A stretch of 64,000 nucleotides of DNA from Streptomyces sp. CB01249 (GTDB lineage: Bacteria; Actinomycetota; Actinomycetes; Streptomycetales; Streptomycetaceae): NCBI RefSeq assembly GCF_001905735.1, contig NZ_LISW01000001.1, positions 62,001 through 126,000 on the forward strand, read 5' to 3'. The first letter of the stretch is position 1; each line of letters starts with the position of its first letter. A program made the position numbers and the translations under genes. The notes beneath the pieces were generated by a model. That model ran no database searches and had not been told where the DNA came from. It was given only the letters and a program-made list of their open reading frames with translations. Positions 41,936 through 51,238 of this stretch are shown in pieces.

Positions 41936-43096
41936 ATGACGACCATGACCGGCGGAACACCGCTCGACGTCCCCCGAGGTCTCGCGGGTGTCGTCGTGAC
42001 CGATACGGCGCTCGGGGACGTCCGGGGCCGCGAGGGCTTCTACCACTACCGCCAGTACTCGGCGGTCGAGCTGGCGCAGGCCCGTGGCTTCGAGGACGTC
42101 TGGTACCTCATGACCGAGGGCGAGCTGCCCGGCCCGGAGGCCCGCGCCGACTTCGCCGCCCGCACGGCCGCCCTGCGCGTACTGCCCGACGCCGTACGCG
42201 AGGCGCTGCCCGCCATAGCGCGGGCGAGCGCGGTGTCCGGCCCGCTGTCCGGGCTGCGTACAGCGCTCTCCCTGCTCGGCGCGTCGGCCGGATTCCGGCC
42301 GGTGTACGACATCGACGCGGACCGCCGCCGGGCCGACGCCCTGGCCGTCTGCGCGGCCGTCCCCACCGTGCTGACCGCCCTGCACCGCCTCGGCCAGGGC
42401 CTCGAACCCGTCGAGCCGCGCGCCGATCTGCCGCACGCGGCCAACTACCTGTACATGCTCACCGGTTCCGTACCGGACGAGGGACGGGCCAGGGCGGTCG
42501 AGCAGTATCTGATCTCCACCGTGGACCACGGCTTCAACGCCTCGACGTTCACCGGACGGGTCGTCGCCTCGACCGGAGCGGACGTCGCCGCCTGCCTGGT
42601 GGCCGCCGTCGGCGCGCTCTCCGGCCCCCTGCACGGAGGCGCCCCGAGCCGCGCCCTGGACACGCTCGATGCGATCGGCACCCCCGACCGCATCGACGGC
42701 TGGATCCGCGAACGGGTCCTCGCGGGCGACCGGATCATGGGCTTCGGCCACCCCGTCTACCGCACCGAGGACCCCCGCTCGCGCATGCTCCGGTCCATCG
42801 CCCAGGGCTTCGGCGGCCCGCTCGTGGAGTTCGCCGTCGAGGTGGAACGCCAGGTCGAGGCGATCCTCGCCGAGCTCAAACCGGGACGCGAGCTGCACAC
42901 CAACGTGGAGTTCTACGCCGGAGTGGTCATGGAGCTGTGCGGGCTGCCGCGCGAGATGTTCACGCCCACCTTCTGCACGGCGCGGGTCGTGGGCTGGAGC
43001 GCCAATATCCTGGAACAGGCGGAGGACTCCAAGATCATCCGCCCGGCGGCCCGCTACGTCGGCCCGCCCCCGCCGCAGCCGGTCCCGGCCGTCTGA
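41936..43096 (+). CDS. Citrate synthase / 2-methylcitrate synthase family protein
   Basis: A 386-aa citrate-synthase-fold enzyme. The active-site histidines lie in GPLHGGAPSRALD and GFGHPVYRTEDPRSRML. The position that is Asp in classic citrate synthase appears as Glu in HTNVEFYAGVVM, a conservative change that may alter catalysis. Size fits short (type I) enzymes. The ATG at 41936 follows GGAGGAAG. The CobW gene starts 19 bp downstream, so they are probably cotranscribed. Whether it condenses acetyl-CoA or propionyl-CoA with oxaloacetate is not decidable here. Confidence 0.88.
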   Translation: MTTMTGGTPLDVPRGLAGVVVTDTALGDVRGREGFYHYRQYSAVELAQARGFEDVWYLMTEGELPGPEARADFAARTAALRVLPDAVREALPAIARASAVSGPLSGLRTALSLLGASAGFRPVYDIDADRRRADALAVCAAVPTVLTALHRLGQGLEPVEPRADLPHAANYLYMLTGSVPDEGRARAVEQYLISTVDHGFNASTFTGRVVASTGADVAACLVAAVGALSGPLHGGAPSRALDTLDAIGTPDRIDGWIRERVLAGDRIMGFGHPVYRTEDPRSRMLRSIAQGFGGPLVEFAVEVERQVEAILAELKPGRELHTNVEFYAGVVMELCGLPREMFTPTFCTARVVGWSANILEQAEDSKIIRPAARYVGPPPPQPVPAV

Positions 43097-43115
43097 CCCT
43101 GCAGGAAGGCACCCG

Positions 43116-44216
43116 TTGAGCTCGTCGTCGCCCCACCGCCCCCGTATCCCCGTCGTCGTCCTCGCGGGATTCCTGGGATCCGGCAAGACGACGCTGCTCA
43201 ACCACCTCCTGCTCCACCGCGCGGGCAACCGGATCGGCGTGATCGTCAACGACTTCGGGGCCATCGAGATCGACGCCATGACGGTCTCCGGGCAGGTCGG
43301 GTCCACCGTGTCGCTGGGCGGCGGCTGCCTGTGCTGCGCCGTCGACGTGAGCGAACTGGACACCTACCTGGAGACCCTGACCCGGCCCTCCGCCCGGCTC
43401 GACGTCATCGTCATCGAAGCGAGCGGCCTCGCCGAGCCGCAGGAACTCGTCCGCATGATCCTCGCCAGCGACAACCCGCACATCGTGTACGGGGGACTGG
43501 TCGAGGTGGTCGACGCCGCCGAGTTCGAGGCGACCCGGGAGCGCCATCCGGAGATCGGCCGCCATCTCGCGGTGGCCGATCTCGTCGTGCTCAACAAGAC
43601 GGACCGGGCCGGGGACGAGGAGTGCGCCCGCGTCCGGAAGGCCGTCGCGGAGACCGGAAGCACGGCGGCGGTCATCCCGGCCACGTACGGGCGCATCGAC
43701 CCCGAGCTGCTCTTCGACCCGGCGCTGCGGCCCGAGGGCGAGGAGAAGGCCCGTCAGCTGACCTTCGAGGACCTGTACTTGGAGGAGCGTGCGGCGGAGG
43801 ACGGCGACGGGCACGGGGGACATCTGCACACCGCGTACGAGAGCATCGACTTCGACTCCGGCGTCCCGATGGACCCCCGCAGGCTGATGCGGTTCCTCGA
43901 CTCACGGCCAGAGGGGCTGTACCGCATCAAGGGGTACGTCGACTTCGGCGCGGGCGACCCCGGCAACGCGTACGGGGTGCACGCCGTCGGCAGGTTCCTG
44001 CGGTTCACCCCCCGCCCCTGGACGCGCGGCGAACCGAAGCGCACCCAGCTCGTCCTGATCGGCTCCGGCATCGACGCACCGGCCCTGCGCGAGGAACTGG
44101 AGAGCTGCGGGGCTTCGGAGGACGCGGCCGGGGAAACGCCGCAGGACGCCGCACACGAGCGAGCCATGTGGGGCGTCCTGCGCTACGTGGAACAGCCCGG
44201 CGACGACGACGCGTAG
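43116..44216 (+). CDS. CobW/COG0523-family GTPase (metal chaperone)
   Basis: A 366-aa GTPase. Walker A is GFLGSGKTTLL near the N-terminus, the metal-binding motif is GGCLCCAV (CxCC), and LNKTDRA is the NKxD guanine motif. A C-terminal CobW_C domain is present. These proteins deliver zinc or cobalt to client enzymes. A His/Asp-rich insert (DGDGHGGHLHTAYES) before the C-domain may add metal ligands. The TTG start follows GCAGGAAGG. It is probably in an operon with the upstream citrate-synthase-like gene. No Zur box is visible. Confidence 0.9.
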   Translation: MSSSSPHRPRIPVVVLAGFLGSGKTTLLNHLLLHRAGNRIGVIVNDFGAIEIDAMTVSGQVGSTVSLGGGCLCCAVDVSELDTYLETLTRPSARLDVIVIEASGLAEPQELVRMILASDNPHIVYGGLVEVVDAAEFEATRERHPEIGRHLAVADLVVLNKTDRAGDEECARVRKAVAETGSTAAVIPATYGRIDPELLFDPALRPEGEEKARQLTFEDLYLEERAAEDGDGHGGHLHTAYESIDFDSGVPMDPRRLMRFLDSRPEGLYRIKGYVDFGAGDPGNAYGVHAVGRFLRFTPRPWTRGEPKRTQLVLIGSGIDAPALREELESCGASEDAAGETPQDAAHERAMWGVLRYVEQPGDDDA

Positions 44217-44242
44217 CGCGCACCGCCGCCGGGCCGGACGGC

Positions 44243-46693
44243 CTACGCCGGGCCGGCGATCACCGCGACCGGGCTCTCCAGCGGCGTCCCGGAACCGTCG
44301 CGCCGCGGGTCGGGCTCGGGCAGCGACGCCGGGGCGCCGTTCTTCTGCGCAGCCCTGGCCGGCAGCGCGCCCGCCCAGGCGAACACCAGCACGTCCTCGC
44401 CCTTCAGGAACCGCTGGCAGCGCACCCCACCGGTCGCCCGGCCCTTGCGCGGATACTGGTCGAACGGGGTGAGCTTGCAGGTCAGGACCGAGTCGTCCAG
44501 CGTGCCGTGCGAACCGGCGACCGTGAACACCGCGGCGTCCGCCGCCGGGTCGACCGCCGCGAACGAGAGCACCCTGGCACCCGCCCCCAGCTTGACGCCC
44601 GCCATACCGCCGGCCGGCCGCCCCTGCGGGCGGACCTGCGCGGCCGGGTAGCGCAGGAGCTGGGCGTCCGAGGTGATGAAGACCAGGTCCTCCTCGCCCG
44701 TCCGCAGCTCCATCGCACCGACGATCCGGTCACCGTCCTTGAGGGTGATGACCTCCAGCTCGTCCTTGTTGGCCGGGTAGTCCGGCACCACGCGCTTGAC
44801 GACGCCCTGCAGCGTGCCGATGGCGAGACCCGGTGACGCCTCGTCGAGCGTGGTGAGGCAGACGACGTCCTCGTCCGCCTCCAGCGTGAGGAACTCGCCG
44901 ACCGTCGCCCCGCCCGACAGGTTGGGCGCCGCGTGCGTGTCCGGGAGCTGGGGGAGATCGATCACCGGGAGCCGCAGCAGCCGCCCGCTGGACGTCACCA
45001 CGCCGACGTCGCCGCGGGCCGTCGCCGCCACCGCCGAGACGATCGCGTCGTGCTTGGCCCGCTTGGTGCCCTCGGCGACGACGATCGGCTCGTCGTTGGC
45101 CGTACGCGCCAGCAGGCCCGTCGAGGACAGCAGCACCCGGCACGGGTCGTCCGCCACCTCCAGTGGCACCGACGCGACCTGCGAACCGGCCGACTCCAGC
45201 AGCACCGTGCGCCGGGCCGTGCCGAACTTCTTCGCGACCGCGGCCAGTTCCGCGGAGACCAGCTTGCGCAGCTCGGTGTCCGATTCCAGGATCGTCGTCA
45301 GCTCGGCGATCTCGGCGTCCAGCCGGTCCCGCTCGCTCTCCAGCTCGATCCGGTCGAAGCGGGTGAGCCGGCGCAGCGGCGTGTCCAGGATGTACTGCGT
45401 CTGGATCTCGCTCAGCGAGAAGCGCTCCATGAGCCGCTCCTTCGCCTGCGCCGAATTGTCGCTGGAGCGGATGAGCCGGATGACCTCGTCGATGTCGACC
45501 AGCGCGACGAGCAGACCCTCGACCAGGTGCAGCCGGTTGCGGCGCTTGGTCCGGCGGAACTCGCTGCGCCGCCGCACCACGTCGAAGCGGTGGTCGAGAT
45601 AGACCTCCAGCAGCTCCTTCAGCCCCAGCGTGAGCGGCTGGCCGTCGACCAGCGCCACGTTGTTGATGCCGAAGGACTCCTCCATCGGCGTCAGCTTGTA
45701 GAGCTGCTCCAGCACCGCCTCCGGCACGAAGCCGTTCTTGATCTCGATGACCAGACGCAGGCCGTGCGAGCGGTCCGTGAGGTCCTTGACGTCCGCGATG
45801 CCCTGGAGCTTCTTCGCCGAGACCAGGTCCTTGATCTTGGAGATGACCTTCTCGGGGCCGACGGTGAAGGGCAGTTCGGTGACGACGAGGCCCTTGCGGC
45901 GCGGCGTGACGTTCTCCACGACGGCCGTGGCACGGATCTTGAACGTGCCGCGGCCGTTGGCGTAGGCGTCCTTGATGCCGCCGAGGCCCACGATCCGCCC
46001 GCCCGTCGGCAGGTCGGGACCGGGGACGTACCGCATCAGCGTCTCCAGGTCCGCGCCCGGATGCTTGATCAGGTGCCGGGCCGCGGCGATGACCTCGCCC
46101 AGGTTGTGCGGCGGCATGTTGGTCGCCATGCCGACCGCGATCCCGGCCGCGCCGTTGACCAGGAGGTTGGGGTAGGCCGCCGGGAGGACGACCGGCTCCT
46201 GCTCCTGACCGTCGTAGTTCGACTGGAAGGCGACCGTCTCCTCGTCGATCGACTCCGTCATCAGCGAGGTCGCGTCGGCCATCCGGCACTCGGTGTACCG
46301 CATGGCGGCGGGCGGGTCGTCGTTGCCCAGGGAGCCGAAGTTCCCGTGCCCGTCGACCAGGGGGAGGCGCATGGAGAACGGCTGGGCCATGCGCACCAGC
46401 GCGTCGTAGATCGACGCGTCGCCGTGCGGGTGCAGCTTGCCCATGACCTCGCCGACGACCCGGGCGCACTTCACGAAGCCGCGGTCCGGGCGCAGGCCCA
46501 TCTCGTTCATCTGGTACACGATGCGGCGGTGCACCGGCTTCATGCCGTCACGGGCGTCCGGGAGGGCGCGTGAGTAGATCACCGAGTACGCGTACTCGAG
46601 GAAGGAGCCCTGCATTTCGTCGACGACGTCGATGTCGAGGATCTTCTCCTCGAAGTCGACCGGCGGCGGGGTCTTCGTGCTGCGGCGGGCCAT
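44243..46693 (-). CDS. parC: DNA topoisomerase IV subunit A (ParC)
   Basis: An 816-aa type II topoisomerase cleavage subunit. The winged-helix region has [14 protein letters not shown] and the catalytic tyrosine in [10 protein letters not shown]. The C-terminal beta-pinwheel is present, but the GyrA box QRRGGKG is absent, which favours topoisomerase IV over gyrase. The ATG at 46693 begins [10 protein letters not shown]. With ParE it decatenates daughter chromosomes and would be a fluoroquinolone target. It converges with the CobW gene only 26 bp away, with no clear terminator. Confidence 0.95.
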   Translation of the reverse strand: MARRSTKTPPPVDFEEKILDIDVVDEMQGSFLEYAYSVIYSRALPDARDGMKPVHRRIVYQMNEMGLRPDRGFVKCARVVGEVMGKLHPHGDASIYDALVRMAQPFSMRLPLVDGHGNFGSLGNDDPPAAMRYTECRMADATSLMTESIDEETVAFQSNYDGQEQEPVVLPAAYPNLLVNGAAGIAVGMATNMPPHNLGEVIAAARHLIKHPGADLETLMRYVPGPDLPTGGRIVGLGGIKDAYANGRGTFKIRATAVVENVTPRRKGLVVTELPFTVGPEKVISKIKDLVSAKKLQGIADVKDLTDRSHGLRLVIEIKNGFVPEAVLEQLYKLTPMEESFGINNVALVDGQPLTLGLKELLEVYLDHRFDVVRRRSEFRRTKRRNRLHLVEGLLVALVDIDEVIRLIRSSDNSAQAKERLMERFSLSEIQTQYILDTPLRRLTRFDRIELESERDRLDAEIAELTTILESDTELRKLVSAELAAVAKKFGTARRTVLLESAGSQVASVPLEVADDPCRVLLSSTGLLARTANDEPIVVAEGTKRAKHDAIVSAVAATARGDVGVVTSSGRLLRLPVIDLPQLPDTHAAPNLSGGATVGEFLTLEADEDVVCLTTLDEASPGLAIGTLQGVVKRVVPDYPANKDELEVITLKDGDRIVGAMELRTGEEDLVFITSDAQLLRYPAAQVRPQGRPAGGMAGVKLGAGARVLSFAAVDPAADAAVFTVAGSHGTLDDSVLTCKLTPFDQYPRKGRATGGVRCQRFLKGEDVLVFAWAGALPARAAQKNGAPASLPEPDPRRDGSGTPLESPVAVIAGPA

Positions 46694-47004
46694 CGCTGCT
46701 GCGACTCCTTCACGGATTTCGAGCGGGCAACCTCAGGTTCCCTCAGGTTCTGACGCGGTCCATTGTGGACCGCCGCACTGACAACCCCGACCTCGACCCG
46801 TCCCAAACGCCCCGCGCCGTCCGTCCCGAGGCGGCGGAAGACCACCTTCCGGGGAATTTCGCTCGCAGCTTCGCCGCACGGGAACTTCGGCAGGTGCCGG
46901 TTCGCTTGCATACAGTGGCGGGTGTCTTGAAGCAATCTTTCGAAGCAGCCTCCCGCAGCGGCTTCTTCACACGGACATCCAGTAGCGCGATCGAAGGGAC
47001 GTAC
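46694..47004. other. Divergent parC / M16 peptidase promoter region
   Basis: 311 bp. The parC promoter must lie near 46700-46800, but no clear -10/-35 was found. Toward the M16 gene a -10-like TACAGT lies at 46911-46916, followed by a leader of about 80 nt and an AAGGGA ribosome binding site. No other feature is seen. Confidence 0.45.
46911..46916 (+). promoter_or_regulatory. Candidate -10 element of the M16 operon
   Basis: TACAGT; transcription would begin about 80 nt before the ATG at 47005. Confidence 0.35.
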
Positions 47005-48369
47005 ATGCCCATGGGTCACACGGCCACAGCCCAGGCCGGCTCCGGCGGCTTGACAGCGACCGAGCACCGTCTGGCCAACGGCCTGCGTGTGGTGCTCTCC
47101 GAGGACCATCTGACCCCGGTCGCGGCGGTGTGCCTCTGGTACGACGTCGGCTCACGCCACGAGGTCAAGGGCCGTACGGGCCTGGCCCACCTCTTCGAGC
47201 ACCTGATGTTCCAGGGCTCCGGCCAGGTCAAGGGGAACGGGCACTTCGAGCTGGTGCAGGGCGCCGGCGGCTCGCTCAACGGCACCACCAGTTTCGAGCG
47301 GACCAACTACTTCGAGACGATGCCCACGCACCAGCTGGAGCTGGCCCTGTGGCTCGAGGCCGACCGGATGGGCTCGCTGCTCGCCGCGCTCGACGAGGAG
47401 TCCATGGAGAACCAGCGCGACGTGGTCAAGAACGAGCGCCGCCAGCGCTACGACAACGTCCCGTACGGCACCGCGTTCGAGCGCCTGACCGCGCTGGCCT
47501 ACCCCGAGGGCCACCCGTACCACCACACTCCGATCGGCTCCATGGCCGATCTGGACGCGGCGACCCTGGAGGACGCCCGCGCCTTCTTCCGTACGTACTA
47601 CGCGCCGAACAACGCGGTGCTCTCGGTCGTCGGCGACATCGACCCCGAGCAGACCCTCGCCTGGATCGAGAAGTACTTCGGCTCCATCCCCTCGCACGAC
47701 GGCAAGCAGCCGCCGCGCGACGGCTCGCTGCCCACGATCATGGGCGGCCAGCTGCGCGAGGAGGTACGCGAGGAGGTGCCGGCGCGCGCCCTGATGGCCG
47801 CGTACCGGCTGCCCCACGACGGCACCCGCGAGTGCGACGCGGCGGACCTCGCCCTGACCGTGCTCGGCGGCGGTGAGTCGTCCCGGCTGCACAACCGCCT
47901 GGTCCGGCGCGACCGTACGGCCGTGGCCGCCGGGTTCGGACTGCTCCGGCTCGCCGGCGCGCCTTCCCTGGGCTGGCTGGACGTCAAGACGTCCGGCGGC
48001 GTGGAGGTGGCGGAGATCGAGGCCGCGGTCGACGAGGAGCTGGCCCGGTTCGCCGAGGAGGGCCCCACGGCCGAGGAGATGGAGCGCGCCCAGGCCCAGT
48101 TGGAGCGCGAATGGCTGGACCGCCTCGGTACGGTCGCGGGCCGCGCCGACGAACTGTGCCGGTACGCCGTGCTGTTCGGCGACCCGCAGCTGGCGCTCTC
48201 CGCTGTGAACCGGGTCCTCGACGTCACGGCCGAGGAGGTCAAGGCCGCCGCGCAGGCGCAGCTGCGGCCCGACAACCGGGCGGTCCTGGTCTACGAACCG
48301 GTCGAGCCCGCCGAGACAGCCGAAGAGGCCGACGCCGACACCGACGCGCACGAAGGGGCGGACCAGTGA
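47005..48369 (+). CDS. M16 family zinc metallopeptidase, active subunit
   Basis: A 454-aa peptidase of the inverzincin group. The zinc site HLFEH is at 62-66 (His62, Glu65, His66), with Glu144 in NERRQ as the probable third ligand. Two M16 domains follow, with the R/Y block GYxx-type interface in the C-domain. The ATG at 47005 follows AAGGGA. It overlaps the next M16 gene by GTGA, and the two probably form a heterodimer, as in bacterial M16B pairs. It acts on peptides or processed proteins; the substrate is unknown. Confidence 0.93.
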   Translation: MPMGHTATAQAGSGGLTATEHRLANGLRVVLSEDHLTPVAAVCLWYDVGSRHEVKGRTGLAHLFEHLMFQGSGQVKGNGHFELVQGAGGSLNGTTSFERTNYFETMPTHQLELALWLEADRMGSLLAALDEESMENQRDVVKNERRQRYDNVPYGTAFERLTALAYPEGHPYHHTPIGSMADLDAATLEDARAFFRTYYAPNNAVLSVVGDIDPEQTLAWIEKYFGSIPSHDGKQPPRDGSLPTIMGGQLREEVREEVPARALMAAYRLPHDGTRECDAADLALTVLGGGESSRLHNRLVRRDRTAVAAGFGLLRLAGAPSLGWLDVKTSGGVEVAEIEAAVDEELARFAEEGPTAEEMERAQAQLEREWLDRLGTVAGRADELCRYAVLFGDPQLALSAVNRVLDVTAEEVKAAAQAQLRPDNRAVLVYEPVEPAETAEEADADTDAHEGADQ

Positions 48370-49778
48370 CCGACGCTGCCGCGACTGAAGTTTCGATGCA
48401 GTTCCACCCCCAGCCCGCCCCCGGGACGGCCCGGCCGTGGGCCTTCCCCGCGCCGGAGCGGGGCTCCCTGCCCAACGGCCTCACCGTCCTGCGCTGCCAC
48501 CGCCCCGGCCAGCAGGTCGTCGCCGTCGAGATCTTCCTCGCCGCCCCCCTGGACGCCGAGCCCGAGGGTCTGGACGGCGTGGCCACGATCATGTCGCGCG
48601 CCCTGTCCGAGGGCACCGACAAGCGGAGCGCCGAGGAGTTCGCCGCCGAGCTGGAGCGGTGCGGCGCCACGTTCGACGCCCACGCCGACCACCCGGGAGT
48701 CCGGGTCTCCCTGGAGGTCCCGGCCTCCCGCCTGGCCAAGGCGCTCGGCCTGGTCGCCGAGGCGCTGCGGGCGCCGGCCTTCGCCGACAGCGAGATCGAG
48801 CGCCTGGTGAGCAACCGGCTGGACGAGATCCCGCACGAGCAGGCCAACCCGGCCCGCCGCGCGGCCAAGCAGCTCTCCAAGGAGCTCTTCCCGGCCACGG
48901 CCCGCATGTCGCGCCCGCGCCTGGGCACCGAGGAGACCATCGAGCGGATCGACGCGGCGGCCGTGCGCGCCTTCTACGACGCGCACATCCGCCCGTCCAC
49001 CGCGACCGCCGTGGTCGTCGGCGACCTCACCGGCATCGACCTGGACGCGCTGCTCGCCGAGACCCTCGGTGACTGGTCGGGGAACACCGCCGAGCCCCGC
49101 CCCGTCCCGCCGATCACGGCCGACGACACCGGCCGGGTGGTCATCGTGGACCGCCCCGGCGCGGTGCAGACCCAGCTGCTGATCGGCCGCATCGGCGCCG
49201 ACCGCCACGACAGCGTATGGCCCGCCCAGGTCCTCGGCACCTACTGCCTGGGCGGCACGCTGACCTCCCGGCTCGACCGGGTGCTGCGCGAGGAGAAGGG
49301 CTACACCTACGGCGTGCGGGCCTTCGCCCAGGTGCTCCGCTCCGGCGCCGCCGACTCCGTCTCGGGTGCGACGGGCGCCGCGATGCTCGCCATCAGCGGT
49401 TCCGTGGACACCGAGTCCACCGGACCGGCGCTGGACGACCTGTGGAAGGTCCTGCGGACGCTGGCCGCCGAGGGCCTGACGGACGCCGAGCGCGAGACGG
49501 CCGTGCAGAACCTCGTGGGCGTCGCGCCCCTGAAGTTCGAGACGGCGGCCTCCGTCGCGAGCACCCTCGCCGACCAGGTGGAACAGCACCTCCCGGACGA
49601 CTACCAGGCGACGCTGTACGCCCGCCTCGCCGAGACCGGCACCGTCGAGGCGACCGCGGCCGTGGTCAGTGCCTTCCCGGTGGACCGGCTGGTCACGGTC
49701 CTGGTCGGGGACGCCTCGCGCATCGAGGAGCCGGTCAGGGCACTCGGCATCGGAGAGGTGTCGGTCGTCACCGGCTGA
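48366..49778 (+). CDS. M16 family peptidase-like protein, inactive partner
   Basis: A 470-aa M16-fold protein without HxxEH: the place of the zinc motif holds GVATIMSRALSEG. The C-terminal domain keeps the substrate-binding signature (LREEKGYTYGVRAF). M16B peptidases often pair an active with an inactive subunit, the latter supplying the Arg/Tyr binding pair. The GTG start overlaps the upstream stop by 4 nt, so equal production is expected. Confidence 0.92.
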   Translation: MTDAAATEVSMQFHPQPAPGTARPWAFPAPERGSLPNGLTVLRCHRPGQQVVAVEIFLAAPLDAEPEGLDGVATIMSRALSEGTDKRSAEEFAAELERCGATFDAHADHPGVRVSLEVPASRLAKALGLVAEALRAPAFADSEIERLVSNRLDEIPHEQANPARRAAKQLSKELFPATARMSRPRLGTEETIERIDAAAVRAFYDAHIRPSTATAVVVGDLTGIDLDALLAETLGDWSGNTAEPRPVPPITADDTGRVVIVDRPGAVQTQLLIGRIGADRHDSVWPAQVLGTYCLGGTLTSRLDRVLREEKGYTYGVRAFAQVLRSGAADSVSGATGAAMLAISGSVDTESTGPALDDLWKVLRTLAAEGLTDAERETAVQNLVGVAPLKFETAASVASTLADQVEQHLPDDYQATLYARLAETGTVEATAAVVSAFPVDRLVTVLVGDASRIEEPVRALGIGEVSVVTG

Positions 49779-49808
49779 TCCGCGGCTCGGCCCGCTCGAC
49801 GGGCAACG

Positions 49809-49844
49809 GGGAGGGTCCGGCGCGAGGTCGCGACGGACCCTCCC
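49809..49844 (+). terminator. Terminator hairpin after the M16 pair
   Basis: 11-bp stem GGGAGGGTCCG / CGGACCCTCCC with a GC-rich 14-nt loop, 30 nt after the stop codon. Confidence 0.7.
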
Positions 49845-49864
49845 TGCGCGCTTGCTCACCTTTA

Positions 49865-49896
49865 ATCCCTTCTGCACCTTTTGTGCACTAAGGGAT
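49865..49896. promoter_or_regulatory. Dyad-symmetric element upstream of the riboswitch
   Basis: ATCCCTT, C, TGCAC, a five-nt loop, GTGCA, CT, AAGGGAT: two nested perfect stems. Possible operator of the M23 gene promoter. Confidence 0.45.
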
Positions 49897-50019
49897 CGGT
49901 TCACCCTGTGGGATGCGCTACAAAACCCCGTGTCCGTTTGGTGGCCTGAAGTCCGCCCGCTTAGCGTCGGGTCCGCTGTCCGCCACTCGTACGCGCATCC
50001 GTGACGTACCGGGCAGCCA

Positions 50020-50176
50020 TCGCCGAGTCCCCGTCAGGCGCGAGCCTGGGGAGCCGGGGACCCACCGTCCCTGGGGTGAATCGGATGCCCGCGCTCCGTC
50101 CGGGGCGTGGCGTCCGTAGGAGACCTTCCTGCTCCGAACCCGTCAGCTAACCCGGTAGGCGAGAAGGAAGGAAAGG
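50020..50176 (+). ncRNA. c-di-AMP riboswitch (ydaO-yuaA class)
   Basis: The conserved ydaO blocks are visible: CGCCGAGTCCCCGTCAGG, GCCTGGGGAGCCGGGGACCC, GGGGTGAATCGG, GTAGGAGACCTTCC and GCTCCGAACCCGTCAGCTAA followed by CGGTAGGCGAGAAGG. The aptamer ends next to the ribosome binding site of the M23 gene. In actinobacteria this class commonly precedes cell-wall hydrolase genes; c-di-AMP binding is expected to lower expression. Exact limits are estimated by eye. Confidence 0.88.
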
Positions 50177-50188
50177 ACCAGCCACCCC

Positions 50189-51028
50189 ATGGCGTTCACC
50201 CGTGCCACCGGGAAGCACCGTGCCCCGAGCCGTTTGACGCGCGCCGGCGCCAAGGCCGTCGGCGTCGCCACGCTCGCCGCCGGCGGTGTCATCGGCTCCC
50301 TGGCCTCCCCGGCCCTCGCCGCCGACACCGGGACGGCCCCCGCCGCCACCGAGACCGGCCTCTCCCAGCTCCTCGCCATCGAGAACACCCTCGCCGACCG
50401 GATCGACGCCCAGGCCACGGCGCAGCAGCACCAGGCCGAGGCCGCCGAGAAGAAGGCGGCGGCCAAGGCGAAGGAAGCGGCCAAGAAGAAGGCCGAGGCC
50501 GCGAAGAAGAAGGCCGCCGAGAAGGCCGCCAAGGCCAAGGAAGCGGCCAAGGCGAAGGCCAAGGCCGCCCGCGAGGCGTCCGCCCGCGCCGGCCGCTCCA
50601 CCGCACGGACCGCGCTGGGCTCGTCCTACCAGCTGCCCGTCGCCGGCTCGTACGTGACCACCGGCTACAAGTCCAGCGGCTCGCTCTGGTCCTCCGGCAG
50701 CCACTCCGGCATCGACTTCCACGCCGCGTCCGGCAGTTCCGTCGTCGCCGTCGGCTCCGGCACGGTCGTGGAGGCCGGCTGGGGCGGGGCGTACGGCAAC
50801 AACATCGTGCTCCGGATGGCGGACGGCACGTACACCCAGTACGGCCACCTCTCCTCGATCGGCGTCTCCGTGGGTCAGAGCGTGGCGGTCGGTCAGCAGA
50901 TCGGGCTCTCCGGCTCGACCGGCAACTCCACCGGCCCGCACCTCCACTTCGAGGCCCGCACCACGCCCTCCTATGGCTCCGACATGGACCCGGTCGCCTA
51001 TCTGCGCGCCCACGGCGTCAACGTCTGA
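50189..51028 (+). CDS. Secreted M23 family cell-wall endopeptidase
   Basis: A 279-aa precursor. The signal peptide (cleavage after PALA at 44-45) is followed by a Lys/Ala/Glu-rich helix (about 75-135) that can form a coiled coil, and a LytM domain (145-279). Zinc ligands are His172 and Asp176 in HSGID and His253 in HLHF; His220 and His251 complete the active site. It should cleave peptide cross-bridges of peptidoglycan. It has a good SD (AAGGAAGGAAAGG) after the riboswitch, linking wall remodelling to c-di-AMP. Confidence 0.93.
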   Translation: MAFTRATGKHRAPSRLTRAGAKAVGVATLAAGGVIGSLASPALAADTGTAPAATETGLSQLLAIENTLADRIDAQATAQQHQAEAAEKKAAAKAKEAAKKKAEAAKKKAAEKAAKAKEAAKAKAKAAREASARAGRSTARTALGSSYQLPVAGSYVTTGYKSSGSLWSSGSHSGIDFHAASGSSVVAVGSGTVVEAGWGGAYGNNIVLRMADGTYTQYGHLSSIGVSVGQSVAVGQQIGLSGSTGNSTGPHLHFEARTTPSYGSDMDPVAYLRAHGVNV

Positions 51029-51047
51029 CCGGTCACCGGCTCCACAC

Positions 51048-51078
51048 CGAAGGCCCCGGCATCCCGCCGGGGCCTTCG
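51048..51078 (+). terminator. Terminator hairpin after the M23 gene
   Basis: 13-bp perfect stem CGAAGGCCCCGGC / GCCGGGGCCTTCG with loop ATCCC, 19 nt after the stop. Confidence 0.8.
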
Positions 51079-51131
51079 CCGTTCTCACGCCTCCCCGCGC
51101 ACCTTCCACCACCCGGCCGCGACCAAAAGAT

Positions 51132-51141
51132 ATTCATGAAT
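51132..51141. promoter_or_regulatory. Candidate operator, ATTCATGAAT
   Basis: Perfect 10-nt palindrome in an AT-rich stretch 98 bp before the GntR gene. A second small palindrome ATTGCAAT lies at 51170-51177. Either could be an autoregulatory site. Confidence 0.3.
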
Positions 51142-51238
51142 TCCCGCCCGGCATCGGAAATGCGAGCGCATTGCAATAGAGTCACGCCAGAGGTGTCGAT
51201 CGGCCGCTGTTCGCGGGGATTGAGGCGGAGGTTCGGAC

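Larger units (their letters stand above)
49779..50188. other. Intergenic region with terminator, palindrome and riboswitch
   Basis: 410 bp. In order: a terminator for the M16 operon, an AT-richer dyad (49865-49896), a possible promoter around 49890-49930, and a c-di-AMP riboswitch running up to the M23 gene. Confidence 0.6.

Noticed and set aside
44933..46573. Long + strand open frame (546 aa) over parC
   Set aside because: Low-complexity Arg/Asp/Val composition and no motif; parC on the - strand is conserved over its entire length.
44243..46693. Naming the A subunit gyrA
   Set aside because: The GyrA box is missing and the position matches parC; gyrA in Streptomyces lies near the origin with gyrB.
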